A stretch of 64,000 nucleotides of DNA from Amborella trichopoda (GCF_000471905.2 NW_006495314.1:23003-87002), one strand, 5' to 3'; shown: positions 24,165 through 37,082, counted from the first letter of the stretch. Translations and numbers: made by a program. The notes: generated from the sequence alone by a model not told the origin.

Positions 24165-24405
24165 CTTAAAGATGCATGCAAATAGGTGGTCCATCTAAAA
24201 CCAAGTGCAACTAATCCAAATGTTTTTTTTAATATAATTATTACTTCTAATTTTCAATTTTTTTCATATTCATGATCTCTATGTTAAAAATTATATATTC
24301 CCTAAAAATTAGGACAAATTATATTTAAAAAATATATTTATTGCCAAGCCCGCATTTCTACAATTGCGGGCTGGCCGCGGAGAAACCGTGTTCAAAATTG
24401 TTTTA
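24165..24405 (-). mobile_element. MITE family B, reverse copy
   Basis: Carries the family landmarks in reverse order: catcttaaagatgcatgc, then an AT block, then atgttaaaaattatatattcc, then gccaagcccgcatttctac and a gcgggctgg end. Confidence 0.65.
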
Positions 24406-24662
24406 CAATAAAAAGCACGAACTATGAGTCTCTCTCTCTCTTAATGTTCGACTACTCAGGCGAGCCAACCCGAGTATGCCACGTTTGTCGGCCTAGCTCG
24501 AGATCATAAAACAATTTTACAAAAGAATTATAAAAAAATAAAAAATTTATTTGTATTATATTTTTATATTTTTCAGTCATTTTCGCAAAGATTGGAAAAT
24601 ATTTTTGCCATCAATACTTATTTTCACATTTTCCCTTATGTTTAGATTATTTCAAAAAGGGA

Positions 24663-25045
24663 AAAGTTTATATAGAGCCTAGGCTCTAAACAATCAAAGC
24701 CTACATCAAAATTTTCACTAGAGGCGGTTGTTTTGATGTCCAAGTATTATCAAATTGATCATCTCGACATCAAGATGCATGAACAAGAGAAAAAAATGGA
24801 TTTTAAGTTATAGAAATAGTGCATCATGTGACGCATTTTTGGACCGTCAATTTTCAAGATTTTTAAGTTTTCATAGATCTACTCAACCTACACAATTTAT
24901 GAAGCTTTAAAATTTATAACTAAAGATGAAAATATAATTTAAGGCTATAACAAAAATTTTCAGTATTGAAACCATATTTCTCGACACTATTTGAAGGTGG
25001 GCTCTAATTTGATTGTTTAGAGCCTTGGGTCTATACAAACCACAC
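24663..25045. mobile_element. MITE family A, copy 1
   Basis: The terminal inverted repeat is formed by atagagcctaggctctaaac on the left and gtttagagccttgggtctat on the right. The interior has the shared blocks gatgtccaagtattatcaa, cttgatgt-type, gatctactcaacctacac and ctttaaaatttataactaaa. About 385 bp, noncoding. Confidence 0.75.
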
Positions 25046-26290
25046 CCTTTCAAAAAGACCCCAGTCACAAATGATTTTTTTAAAAAACCATTTTTAATTA
25101 CTTTTTAACCTCATTTAGATGTGTCATATTTAATTTCACATCAAACAAATTTTCCATATTTTTTAGAACTTTTATTGTTTTTGGCATGGCCTTCACCTGC
25201 GCAAGGCCAGGTTTTGGGGCTGAGTCATGTTTTCCTACAGTGTCGGTCAGGATCTCTCTCAATCTAGGAAAAATCAAGTGGTTCAAATCCTAACTACTCG
25301 GTCAGATTCGATTAGATCCGAACCAGCCATGGGTCGGTTTCAATTTCAACTGGTTTTTGGTGAATCAGTTGGGTATTTTTTTTAAATAAAAAATTATATA
25401 AAATCCCAAAAAATTAAGGGATCTTGTTTTAAATGTTTTTTTTAATATTTTTCACCATTTTTGGTAAAGATTGAAAATTATTTTGGTCATTAATATTTAT
25501 TTTTATATTTTTTAAAAAATCTCAAAAAATATCTTTGAGCACAAATTGATTCTTTAAAATCTATTTCCTTCATTAATTTTTTATGTTTTAAATATATTTT
25601 TTATATTTTATTAATTTTCTATGTTTACCGGTTGAACCGGTTCTGCAGTTGGCCGTGTTGAAGTTTTCCTACAATGCTCTCTCTCTCTCTCTCTGGTTCG
25701 GCCAGGATCTCTCTGTCCCTCTAATCCAGCCAAAGTCACTAATCCTCGAGCACACATCCATCGTACTACTATTCTGATTCCTTGGTCTCCACGCCCCTGC
25801 GGCTGCGTCCAGGGAATAAACTCCTCTCCCTCTGTCTCTCAAACCACTCATAAGCCATTTCCTTCAAACCCCATGGCGTCAAAACCAAGGCCAAAACTCT
25901 TAGACTACCTTCAAATTTGTCTCTCTCCTGTCTAGCAACCCTGTTTCCAGCTACTTTCTCACTCTAAGACAAAACCCCACTTCCTCTGCCCAACAGTTGA
26001 GCAATCTGTCTCTTCTTATTCTTCACTTCAATTCTTATTAACTCCAAAGAAAAAAGAAATCAAATACTTTCGTCTGATGCAAATCCATCTCTATTCGACC
26101 CAGCCACCCAAATTTTGGAAGCACTTTCTCTCTCTAAACTCTGGCTTTTACCTAAAAGGCCCCATATGCATAAAAAGAATGTCTCATTTTGTCTCTCTAG
26201 ACTTAAATTGTTTGACATGTTTTGTAAGAACTCGGAGCATAGTTCTCTAAGCACAATTGATACTTTTGTCATGATGGTGGTGATATTATC
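25046..26290. other. Intergenic, upstream of the AP2 gene
   Basis: Includes a GGTTCAAATC-type and gaaccggtt-type repeat remnant (25260-25660), then a CT-rich part (25676-26160). No exon recognised. Confidence 0.45.
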
Positions 26291-26348
26291 GTCTACTTTG
26301 TCTTACTTTTAGAGAGAGAGAGAGAGAGTTCCATGAAGGACACCACCT

Positions 26349-26356
26349 TATAAAAA
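26349..26356 (+). promoter_or_regulatory. Candidate TATA box of the AP2 gene
   Basis: TATAAAAA about 107 bp upstream of the start codon, which would leave a 5' UTR of about 75 nt containing GA repeats. Inferred from position only. Confidence 0.45.
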
Positions 26357-26455
26357 GGGTGGATAGTTGGTGTAGAGGCAGCAGTTGCAGGTGGTTTGAA
26401 GTGAGTGAAGAAGAAGCAAATCGAGTCGGTTTCAAGAGAGAGAGAGAGGGATTGG

Positions 26456-29431
26456 ATGGAGATGGCTATGATGGTCAAGAGCGAGGAAAACCATGAGAAG
26501 CGATGCTTGGGGATTACACAGGAGAAGAAGTGTGTAAAGAGAAGGAGAAGAGAGCACGCACCACTGACCCGAAGCGATGACAATGGTGATAGCATTAAGG
26601 AAATTGACCAATCTTCTTCGACTGCTGTTAAGAGGAGCTCTAGGTTCAGAGGAGTAAGCAGGTTAGTAAATAAATAAATAGAACATCACACTCCTCTGTT
26701 GTTTGCTCTTTCTTTCACCCTTATCATTTTGATCACTGATACGGAGCCTCTTATCCATTGTACTGTGTCATAATGATACCAATATTGTGTGAGTGTCGAA
26801 CATAGATACATGTGTCAAAAAAATATAAAGAACTCGCCTTTATAACGCCTCGAGATATTTGCCTTTACCTTATGTTCGGACATCATTTAGATAAAGGAGA
26901 ATAAGGGATTTTAGATGACATTAAAGTATGTATACACACATCATATAGATAAAGGTGATGAAGGGACTTTAGATGATATTAAAGTACGAGAAATGACACT
27001 TAGATACTCTCCCACACCCACGTGAGTAGGACTTCAAAAGATTATCATCAAATTTGGTATAGATCTCCAAAAAAGTTATTACATGGGTGTGAGACTTGGC
27101 TTTTTTAGAGATCTATGCCAAATTTGATGGTGATCATTTGGGGTCTTACTCGTATAGATGTGGGAGGGTCTCATAGGATCATTACTCTTAAAGTATTTAC
27201 AAACATCATTTTGATAAAAGAGGAGAAGGGATTTTAGATGACATTAAAGCACTTACAAACATCATTTTGATAAAAGGTAAGGGATTTTAGATGACATTAA
27301 TGGACTTATATAGTAAGATGTCAAGAAGAAATGTCAAAACAAAGCATAAGTTTTTAAGTATCAAACGCATGTGTCGTACACTTTGTGTGTTGAGACACAC
27401 CAAAAACCATAGCCGTGACGTGTTGATTGTTTCATGTAGGCATCGATGGACTGGTCGCTTTGAAGCACACTTATGGGACAAAGGCTCATGGAATGCATCT
27501 CAAAAGAAAAAGGGAAAACAAGGTAAATTTTCTCTAAAACCCTAAGTCCTTTTCTTCCTCAATTTTCCTCCCTCTAAGGAGATGTCTCTCAGTCACAAAA
27601 ACAAATATATTGACATGATTTCTCTTGTTTTCGTGTTTGTTGTTTATCTTGTTGCTGTTCCTTACGACCGCAACAGTCTACCTAGGTAAGTACTTGTTAT
27701 ATTACATTGAAACTAATATTTTGCTTTTAGAGAATTTAATTGGCTCCTCTCCATAATATGTTTATGCTGATGAATGATTTATTTTGAAATTCAGGAGCGT
27801 ACGATGAAGAGGAATCGGCTGCAAGAGCCTATGATCTTGCTGCTCTCAAATACTGGGGACCTACCACTTTCACAAATTTTCCAGTAAGTGATGAATTATC
27901 TAAACTTTATGGCCCTTGAATTGAGATATGATCAGGAAAGTGTATGTGAATCATATGAATCATCTTTTTGCAGGTAGTAGATTATGAGAAAGAAATCCAA
28001 ATTATGCAAAATGTAACAAGAGAAGAGTATCTAGCCTCACTAAGAAGGTATGGTCCCAATTCTCATTCATTTCTTTTCATGCTTTATTGTAGATAGACAA
28101 ATACTCTCCATGATGAGTTCTAGGGAGGTAAAATTAATACGTATTTATTTGTTATCTTCACAGAAAGAGCAGTGGTTTCTCTAGAGGAGTATCCAAGTAC
28201 AGAGGAGTTGCAAGGTATTAATTCATTTCCAATCAATCTATTTTTTTTTTAATATTTCCCAATTTTTATCTTTCAATTTTTTACAGGCATGGCATGGTTC
28301 TTTGGTTAAACCTTCATGGAAACTAAAATTTAATGTTCACTCCCCGAAGATTTCTTATTTACTTGACTAATCTTACAATGCGAAAAAACATAGTTGGAAA
28401 AAGGAGCTAATCTAAGTTAACAAGGTGATGGAATCATACGCTAAAACTATAGTGTTTTAATAATGGCATGTCTCCAGATAATATTTTTTTTTATGTTCAT
28501 AATTATCAAAGCCTGATATTTGGCATAAATTTGAATGTCTTTCTTTTTTGCTTCTTATAGGCACCATCACAATGGTAGATGGGAGGCTAGAATTGGAAGA
28601 GTGTTTGGAAACAAGTACCTTTATCTTGGCACCTACAGTAAGTAGTCATCTCCACACTCAAATCTATATTCATATGTGAGAAATTCTCTAAAATAAGTGA
28701 TAATTTTAAATGAAATTAACAATGGGAATTACTTTCAATTCTATATCACAGGCACTCAAGAGGAAGCCGCAGCAGCTTATGACATAGCAGCGATTGAGTA
28801 TAGAGGAGTAAATGCAGTGACCAACTTTGATCTTAGCACTTATATTCGATGGTTGAGGCCTGGAGGCCTGAACAATATGGCCAATCTCAACCAACCTGAA
28901 AGAGTAGCTTCAAAGATAGATGAGAGCTCTATTCCACCAACTCCTTTGTCGACCATGAATGAGTCTATGGCTGAAGATTTTAGACAAACAACTTGTCTAA
29001 CGTGGCTTCCTGATATTCTCCACCAACCTCCTCTATCTCCAAATAGTCTTACCATGACTTGTAGAAAATCTTCTTCTTCCCCTACAGCTCTAAGCCTACT
29101 ACTGCAATCTTCAGTATTTAGAGAATTGGTTGAGAAAACATCGATAGCCTCAGCAAATGAGGAAGCTGTGAGCACAGGTCCTACTGAAGACTGTAGGCAA
29201 AGACAACGTGGGAACTGCCCTGATGTTGCTGCATCTTCTATAGCTATTGGGGATGAATATGGTGGGATATTTTATGACTCAACTCATGATCTTGGTGACA
29301 TACCTTTCATTTGCTCTTCAAATGATGAGGACTTGGTGGTGGAAGGAAGTGTTGAGTACTTTGAGAGGGCTGGATCACAACAGTCGCTGTGGAGCAATGT
29401 CTTGAACTCGACCATTGATGTCAATATGTGA
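26456..29431 (+). CDS. WRINKLED-type double-AP2 transcription factor
   Basis: A nuclear DNA-binding protein. WRI1/WRI3/WRI4 relatives activate glycolytic and fatty-acid synthesis genes in seeds or cutin-forming tissue. Exons: 26456-26661, 27440-27522, 27677-27685, 27795-27883, 27974-28047, 28164-28214, 28561-28637, 28752-29431, all GT-AG and in phase, giving 422 residues. AP2 domain 1 is about residues 63-129 ([20 protein letters not shown], then [20 protein letters not shown]). The linker [20 protein letters not shown] is nearly invariant in this clade. AP2 domain 2 is about residues 166-227 ([20 protein letters not shown] to VNAVTNFD). Exon 3 is the 9-nt microexon coding VYL, known from WRI1. 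The tail carries [19 protein letters not shown], as in WRI3-like members, and acidic C-terminal segments. I chose the MEMAMM start because it is the first ATG in frame; an in-frame stop-free stretch continues upstream without ATG. WRI1 against WRI3/4 cannot be settled by eye. Confidence 0.93.
26870..27300. repeat. Tandem repeat with an inserted foldback MITE in AP2 intron 1
   Basis: A unit containing agggattttagatgacatt followed by aaagta and acatcatt-type words recurs about four to five times (26890-26995 and 27185-27300). Between the copies, about 26990-27190, lies an inverted repeat: gatactctcccacaccca...gtaggac pairs with gggtcttac...tgtgggagggtctc. This looks like a roughly 200-bp foldback MITE inserted into the array. 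Confidence 0.65.
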
Positions 29432-30361
29432 AAATTAAGATGGTCATTTTCCATTGATCCTTCGTGTGCAATATCAAGGAAAGTCCAATGTCATAACTGT
29501 TGTGTCAAAACACAATGTACTATACATTTTTTTTTTTCTGGTTGAAATTGTTAACTTGCGACCGTATAAGTGTACTGTGTAGATCTATATCTTTTTAGAT
29601 ATTTTTCCTTTCTATTTGGAGGGCAATAAGGTTTTTGATTTTCTATTAAACCTCATACAAGGAAATGATTATGTGATTTGCATAAATTGCACTTGCTAGT
29701 TAAAAGGATTTTGGGACTGATAGGAAAGCGGATACATGATACCGTTTTGTTAAACTCTAACATTAGTTGTTGATATGGAATAGTATAAAACCATTATGTT
29801 TCAACCAGTAGGGTGCAAAAAATTGATTGGCAATTTTAATGGTTGATTTTAACTATCCAGCCTTCTAAACATTTCCCTAAATCGCCAAAATAAAATTAAC
29901 TTGTGTGTCTTAAATCCTGATGTAGCATGACAAACAAAAACCAAGATAATAAGAGGAAGTGAATTTGATAAGCGAAAAGAAGTTGAAAAAGCAGGGGAGC
30001 AAGTTCCAGTGAGTGGTATCATAAACCAATCAAACTATTAGGTCTGATTGGACGGACCGCCAATTTGATTCCAAATCAATGTGGTTCAATACAAACCTAA
30101 TTATGAGGAAATCTTAATTGTAATGTAGTTTGTGAAGAATTGCGACATATTTTATGCTTTTGATCAGTTTTCATCAGTTCAACCGGTTTGATGATAGGTC
30201 AAGCCACCAATTGAATTGGGCTGAACACTTTTCCGGTTCAGTGACCCATCCATTTCTAATAACACTAGCTCCAACAATGGCTTCACAAATAAACTAGATC
30301 ACATAAGCGTCTCTGAGAGTCCCCCCTTCCAAACAAAAATCCAAAATTAAAACTAATGCTA
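29432..30361. other. 3' flank of the AP2 gene, no further gene
   Basis: Contains the 3' UTR of the AP2 gene and then AT-rich sequence without a recognisable coding region. Confidence 0.5.
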
Positions 30362-30725
30362 AGAGTCTTATTATCATCATCATAACTTTTTTCCAACTAT
30401 TTGGGGCCAGCTACAAAAATCATGATATGTCATTCTACTCTATTAAGGGCATACCCTCCCCATATATTTTCTCACCACTTCCAACCATGTTCTTTTGAAC
30501 CTACCTTTTACCTTTTTTGAGCCTCCCACTTAAACTAACTCGCACCTCTTAACAAGTGTCATACTTGGTCAACAATACACGTAGCCAACCTACCTATGTC
30601 TACTTTATTTCATCTTATCTTCTATTGGAGCATCACCCAAGTTCTCCCGAATGTATGCATTCCGAATTCTATCCCTTATTGTCTTGCCACTCATCCAACA
30701 ATGAAAATCGTATAGACCAAGAAAT
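30362..30725 (-). mobile_element. RTE-clade LINE, 3' end (decayed)
   Basis: The minus strand reads LRWMSGKTI-like, then RDRIRNAYIRENLGDAPIED, KM, a worn RLRWFGHV-like block, then a VKRCEL-type block. Further down come tttaagtgggaggctc, gttggaagtggtgag and tagctggccccaaatagttgg, ending in a GATGAT tail. This is the familiar C-terminus and 3' end of plant RTE-type LINEs (usual form IREKLGVAPIEEKM..RLRWFGHV). There are several in-frame stops. It is 5'-truncated, as is normal for LINEs. Confidence 0.75.
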
Positions 30726-30874
30726 ATATAATCAAACCCTCATTCGAATGACTTCAAACTGTCCATGAATAACAACCAAATAGCAAATAACCTCCATAAA
30801 ATTAGAGAAGATCAAATGAAGCCCTAATGGGAAACATAAAACAAAAAAGAAAAGGTTTCTATTGCATACTCTCG

Positions 30875-31453
30875 TGTTATGTGGGCCCGACATGTGTTGG
30901 GGTGTAAGCAAAAATAGACTTTCCCCGCACCAACTCCCCACAAGCTATCAATGCATTTAATGCATTAGTTGAAAGTTTTCACACGACAAGAAAAAAAGCC
31001 ACAGTCCGACGAGAGCAAAGCCGCCGCAAAGCATGTATACGCATTAATTGAGGCGGCAAATCGAGCTCATAAAAGGGTTCCTTCTCACACCAATTCAGGT
31101 GTTGGGGGCATATGGGATTTTTAAAGAGAGAGAGTTCTTTTTTGTTGTTAAGAGAGTCACAAAGAAAGTAACGTGTGAGTGAGTAACAAAAATAGAGTGA
31201 AAGGGTTCACTCTTTGGGGTTTTAGTTATTGCCCATTGTAATTAGACCCGCATAAAATTAAGGGGTCTTCTGTGGTTTTTTCTTGTACTCACCATTTCAC
31301 ACGTAGTGGATCCTTCTCACTGTTTTCGACCGTGGATATAGGCTTTCTAGTCGAACCACGTAAATTGTTGTGTGATCTGTGTGGTGCATTTTAAATTATT
31401 TTGTGACCATCATTATATTTCTTTTAGTCTTTCTTGAGGTCCTCTCTTCAACA
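30875..31453 (+). repeat. 5' LTR of the copia element
   Basis: About 579 bp, begins TGTTATGTGGGC and ends CTTCAACA. It contains a TATA-like cataaaagggttcc region and GA repeats, and matches the 3' LTR along its length. Confidence 0.9.
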
Positions 31454-34400
31454 AATTTGTATCAAAGCTTGGTTCTTTAAATGGCTTCTACAAAATATGA
31501 AGTGGAGAAATTTGATGGGCAGAATAATTTCAGTTTATGACGTGTGAAGATGCGTGCTTTGCTGATTCAGCAAGGCTTGCACAAAGTATTGAAGGGTAAA
31601 GACAGACTACCCGCGACAATAACGGAATACAACGAGGATGACCTCGAAGCCAAGCCACATAATGCCATTTTGTTGTGCTTGGCTGACGAGATCCTGCGAG
31701 AAGTTGCAGAGGAAGAGTCTACTGCTGCACTATGGCTCAAATTGGAGAGTTTGTACATGACGAAATCTCTCTAGAATCGACTGTATTTGAAACAACGGTT
31801 GTACACCCTTCACATGAAAGAAGGTACATCAATTAAGGTACACCAATTAAAGACCATATTGATGAGTTCAATAAAATTATTATGGATCTGAAAAATATGG
31901 ATATTAAAATTGAAGACGAAGACCAAGCCCTTATTGTGTTGTATTCTCTACCTCCCTCATACGAGCATTTTGTTACTACTTTGCTCTACGGAAGGGATAT
32001 CATCTCTATGGAGGATGTTAAAGCATCCTTGTACTCTACGGAGTTGAGGAAGAAGGTGTCTGAGAATGGAAGCGAGCCTCAGGCCAAGGGTCTGATTGTC
32101 AGAGGTACACCAGACAAGGGAAATGGCTGTAGAGGTCGATCTAAAGGCTGATCAAGATCTAGACCAAAGAACATTTGAGTGTTATTACTGTTAGCAGCGT
32201 GGGCACATGCAGCACGAATGTTCGAAGCTCAAAGACAAAAAACAAGAGGGAAACAAAGGCCAACTCCTCTAGTGTTGTTGGAGTTGTAGTAGAAAACTCT
32301 GCTAGTGCTGAAAATGTCCTCTCAGTGATTGTCGACGATGCATATTTACACGATGAGTGGATTCTTGATTCAAGTTGCTCCTATCATATGTGTCCCAATA
32401 GGGATTGGTTCGTCACGTATGAGTCAATCAATGGTGGGACAATCTTAATGGGGAATAACATGGCCTGTAAGAATGTTGATGTTGGGATGATTCAGATCAA
32501 GATGCACGATGGCATTGTCAGGACTTTTACAGGTGTTCAGCATGTTCCAGAACTGAAGAAAAATCTCATATCTTTGGGTACTCTTGACTCAAACGGATGT
32601 CGGTACGCAACGAAAGGTGGAGTGATGAAAGTCTCTAAAGGTGCTCTCATTGTAATGAAGGGAAAGAGAGTCAATAGCCTCTATTTCCTTCAAGGAATCA
32701 CAATTATAGGTGCAACGGCTGTATTGTCTTTAGTGGATTTAGATTCAAACACTACTCGTATGTGGCATATGCGTCAGGGACATATGAGTGAAAGAGGCAT
32801 GACAGTATTAAGCAAACAGGTTTACTTAGTGGTTAGAAAATTGGTAAGCTGGACTTTTGTGAGCACTGTGTCATTGGAAAACAGTGCAGGGTACAGTTCA
32901 ATACGACTAAGCACATAACCAAAGGAACAATGGATTATTTTCATTCGGATCTTTAGGGTCCCTCCCGTGTTCCTTCTAAGGGTGGTTCTCGATATCTCTT
33001 AATTTTCATTGATGACTATTCAAGGAAAGTTTGGGTGTATACTTTAAAACACAAGAGCGATGTGTTCATCACCTGCAAACAATTCAAGACCATGAACGAG
33101 AAGCAGTCTGGCAAGAAAATCAAGCGACTTAGAACTGATAATGGCTTGGAATTCTGTGGAGGTGCATTTGATGAGTTCTGCAAGAATAAAGGCATTCTGA
33201 GACACCGTACCGTGAGAGGTACCCCACAGCAAAATAGGGTTGCAGAACGTATTAATAGAACTCTTTTGGAGAGGGTTCATTATATGCTCTCTCATGCCGG
33301 GTTATCCAAGGATTTTGGGCTGAAGCAGTTAACGTAGCCTGCTATTTGATGAATAGGTCTCCATCAACTGTCGTTGAGTATAAAACTCCTCAAGAGGTAT
33401 GGTCTGGTGCTCCTGCTAATTACTCAAATTTGAGAATATTCGGTTGTCCTGCTTATGCTCACGTTAATGAGGGAAAGCTAGAACCTAGGGCAAAGAAATC
33501 CATATTTCTTGGATATGCATCAGGGGTGAAAGGATATAGATTGTGGTGCCCTGATCCTAAGTCACCAAAGTTTATCATTAGTAGGGATGTTACTTTTGAT
33601 GAATCTGTCATGCTTCACCCAAGAAAGGAGTGTGTGGATGTAGGAAAAGACCATGTTGTTAGTGAGCAATTGGAGCTAGAGTGTGAGACCCGGACAGAAT
33701 ATTGGAGGACACTCAATATCAGCCTATTTAGGAAGAAATAAAATAATCTAATACACAAGAAACATCACCAAAGGAGCAGTAGTACAATATAGCTACTGGG
33801 AGACAGAGGAGACGGATTAGGCCACCTCAGAGATATGCCTATGAAGATTTAATTGCATATGCCTTGACAGTGGCAAAGACTATTGAAGCTCAGGAACGTT
33901 TCAGTTTTCACGAAGCTGTCACAACCGATGAATCTGCACAGTGGACTATTGCTATGAGTGAGGATATCGAGTCTCTTCACAAGAAGCAGACTTGGAAGCT
34001 TGTGAAACTGCTTATGAGGAAGAAGATTATTAGTTGCAAATGGGTCTTCAAGAAAAAGGAAGGAACTCCAGGCGTTGAAAGTGCAAGGTACAATGCACGT
34101 TTGGTAGCTAAGGGCTATAGCCAGAAAGAAGGTGTGGACTTCAACGAAGTGTTCTCACCAGTTGTGAAGCATAACTCCATTCACATGTTGCTTGCCATGG
34201 TTGCTTTGCTCGACCTAGAGTTACAGCAACTTGATGTTAAAACAACATTTCTACATGGTGAGCTTGAGGAGCAGATTTATATGCATCAACCAGAAGGGTT
34301 TACTGTTCAGGAAAAGGAATACCATGTATGTAAGTTGAAAAAATCTTTATATGGCTTGAAGTAGTCTCCAAGGTAGTGGTACAAAAGGTTCGATACTTTT

Positions 34401-35538
34401 ATGATCGATCATGGTTACTCTAGGAGTGACTATGATAGTTGCGTATATCACAGGAAGCTCTCAGATGGTTCTTTTGTGTATTTATTGTTATAAGTTGATG
34501 ACATGCTTATTGATGCTAAGAGCATGTCCGAGATCAATAGGTTGAAGGCTCAGCTGGATGATAAATTCGAGATGAAAGATTTGGGTGCAGCTAATATGGA
34601 AATTCACAGGGACAGAAAAGTGGGAAAGTTGTTCTTATCTCAAAAGAAGTATATTAAGAAGGTACTTGAGAGCTTTGGGATGCAAATGTCTAAGCCTGTA
34701 AGTACTCCACTCGCTGCTAATTTTGGGCTTTCAACAGTTTTATCACTGCAGACTGAGGAGGAGGTGGATCATATGTCACATGTTCCTTATGCTAGTGCAG
34801 TTGGGAGCATCATGAATGCTATGGTTTGCACCCGGCCAGATATTTCACTTGTAGTCAGTGTTGTTAGCAGATATATGGAGCATCTTGGGAAGGCGCATTG
34901 GCAGGCAGTGAAATGGATACTTCGGTATTTAAGAGGCACTGTAGATGTTGGTTTGATGTATGACAGGAATAGCAACACTAGTGGTAGTGTCATTGGGTTC
35001 ATGGATTCAGATTATGCAGATGATCTGGATAAGAGGAGATTTTTGACAGGCTATGTCTTCACTCTCTCAGGTTGTGCCATCAGTTGGAAAGCGATCCTAC
35101 AGACTACAATTGCTTTGTCAACCATAGAAGCAGAATACATAGCAGCGACTGAGGTAGTAAAGGAAGCTATTTGGTTAAGAGGTTTGGTTAGTGATCTGGA
35201 CTTGCAACAGGATCAGACTATTGTGTATTGTGATAGCCAAAGCGCAATACATCTGACAAAAGATCAGATGTTCCATGAAAGAACCAAGCATACTGATGTC
35301 AGATTTCACTTCATTCGGGAGATCATTTCTCAGGGAACCATCACAGTGAAGAAGGTTGCTATAACAGATAATCCAACATACATGATGACTAAGCCCATTC
35401 TTGTGGTCAAGTTCAAGCATTGCTTGGACTTGATTGGTGTTCGCAGTATTTGAGATGTGCCCCTCGGACGCTCTATGGAAGACAACACAAGGTTTCCATT
35501 ATGGTAGCAAAACCCACATGAGTCGAGAGGTGGAGATT

Positions 35539-36127
35539 TGTTATGCGGGCTTGGTACATGTGGGGATGTCAGCAAAAATAGACTTTCCCTCACCAACTCC
35601 CCACAAGCTGTCAATGCATCAGTTGAAAGTTTTCACATGATAAAAAAAAGAGCCGCAGTCCGTCGAGAGCAAAGCCGCTCCAAAGCATGCATACACGCAA
35701 ATGCATTAATTGACACGACAAATTGAGCCCATAAAAGGGCTCCTTCTCCAACCAATTCAAGTATGGGGGCAAAGGGGATTTTTAGAGAGAGAGAGTTCTT
35801 TTTTGTTGTTAAGGAAGTCACAAAGAAAGTGACATGTGAGTGAGTTTATTCAGTGAGTAAAAAAAATAGAATGAAACGGTTCACTCTTTAGGATTTTAGT
35901 TATTGCTCATTGTAATTAGACCCGCATAAAATTAAGGAGTCTTCTGTGGTTTTTTTTTGTACTCAACATTTCTCACGTAGTAGATCCTTCTCGATGTTTT
36001 CGACCATGGACGTAGGCTTTCTAGCAGAACCATATAAATTGTTGTATGCTCTGTATGGTGCGTTTTAAATTATTTTGTTACCATCATAATTTTTCTTTTA
36101 GTCTTTTTTGCGGTTCTCTCTTCAACA
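35539..36127 (+). repeat. 3' LTR of the copia element
   Basis: About 589 bp, begins TGTTATGCGGGC after the purine-rich cgagaggtggagatt and ends CTTCAACA. Followed by tcccg, matching the 5' flank tctcg at four of five bases. Confidence 0.9.
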
Positions 36128-36211
36128 TCCCGTTATCCACAATGAGTCATTAGCTAGCAACTTATCCAATACCCAAAAACATATATAACAATGCCAATTT
36201 TGATGCCAGAG

Positions 36212-37082
36212 CTAGGGTGGCAATGCACCCGGACCCGACCACGAGCACGACCCAATAATATGAGTGTAAAAATTGGACCTGGTGGGTCGGGTCTAGGTCC
36301 AAATATTAAACCCAGTCGGGTCTAGGTCCAACTATTAAACCCAAACATTATTTGGGTCCATGTGGACCCGATCCTAATAGCATTATTATCTAAATAATAT
36401 TTAATATATAGTATATTAATAATATTTAATTATTATTTAAATAAGTATAACTGTATATTTTTTGTTATAATATAATAAATTGGAAAAATATCTCCATACC
36501 CCTCATTTTTACGTTTTATATCTCAATAGACCCAAGGTTTTAAAACATATTTTGGGTCATAAAAATTTAAGTTTTATATCTTTTAACCCTCTAAGCTAAC
36601 TTTATCCCCCTTTAAACCTATTTTTTTGCCCCAAACAAATATAAGAAATACATATCCTTTCTAAACACCATCATTTATCTATCATCACGTGATTTTTCCC
36701 TAAATCTCTCTCTACCTATTTTCCCACTCCCTCTCGCCCCGTGTCTCTCACTCTCTCTCGTCCATTAGAGAGGCAAAGAGGGTGAATGTTAGAAAAAGAT
36801 AAATTTGAGGGGAATATAGCACATAAAGAGATAAAAGGTTTAGAATGAGCTTGTCTTTCTTATATTTGTTAGAGCTAAAAAAATAGCTAAAGTGAGTAAA
36901 GTTAGTCAGGGGGTTGGGAGATATATTTTGAATATTTGGATATATTGAGATATAAAAATTAAAAATAAGGGGTACGAGGATATTTTTCCTAATATATTTA
37001 ATATAATAGTTATTTTGGTTCGGGTCCAAGTGGTTCGGACCTGAGCCCGATCTGACCTGTTGCCATTGTTGCCATCCCTAGT
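36212..37082. mobile_element. hAT-like MITE (GGGTCC family), copy 3, longest
   Basis: About 870 bp. The ends are tagggtggcaatg and, complemented, tagggatggcaacaatgg. The flanking 8-mers gccagagc and gtcagagg match at six of eight bases. Subterminal repeats of gggtc/gggtccaa words are present on both sides. No coding capacity. Confidence 0.75.

Larger units (their letters stand above)
30875..36127 (+). mobile_element. Ty1/copia LTR retrotransposon, Tork/TNT1-like (broken fossil)
   Basis: About 5.25 kb flanked by near-identical 5-mers tctcg and tcccg. Parts in order: 5' LTR, primer-binding site close to the tRNA-Met type, gag (starting about 31481), zinc-knuckle region near 32175, protease near 32350, integrase about 32750-33700, reverse transcriptase about 33950-34700, RNase H about 35000-35450, polypurine tract just before 35539, 3' LTR. 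This domain order (integrase before reverse transcriptase) defines copia, and the gag and integrase wording resembles tobacco TNT1. The reading frame is interrupted by roughly eight breaks. The LTRs differ at roughly ten percent by eye, suggesting an insertion some millions of years old, older if the host evolves slowly. It is the largest element in the window. Confidence 0.93.
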
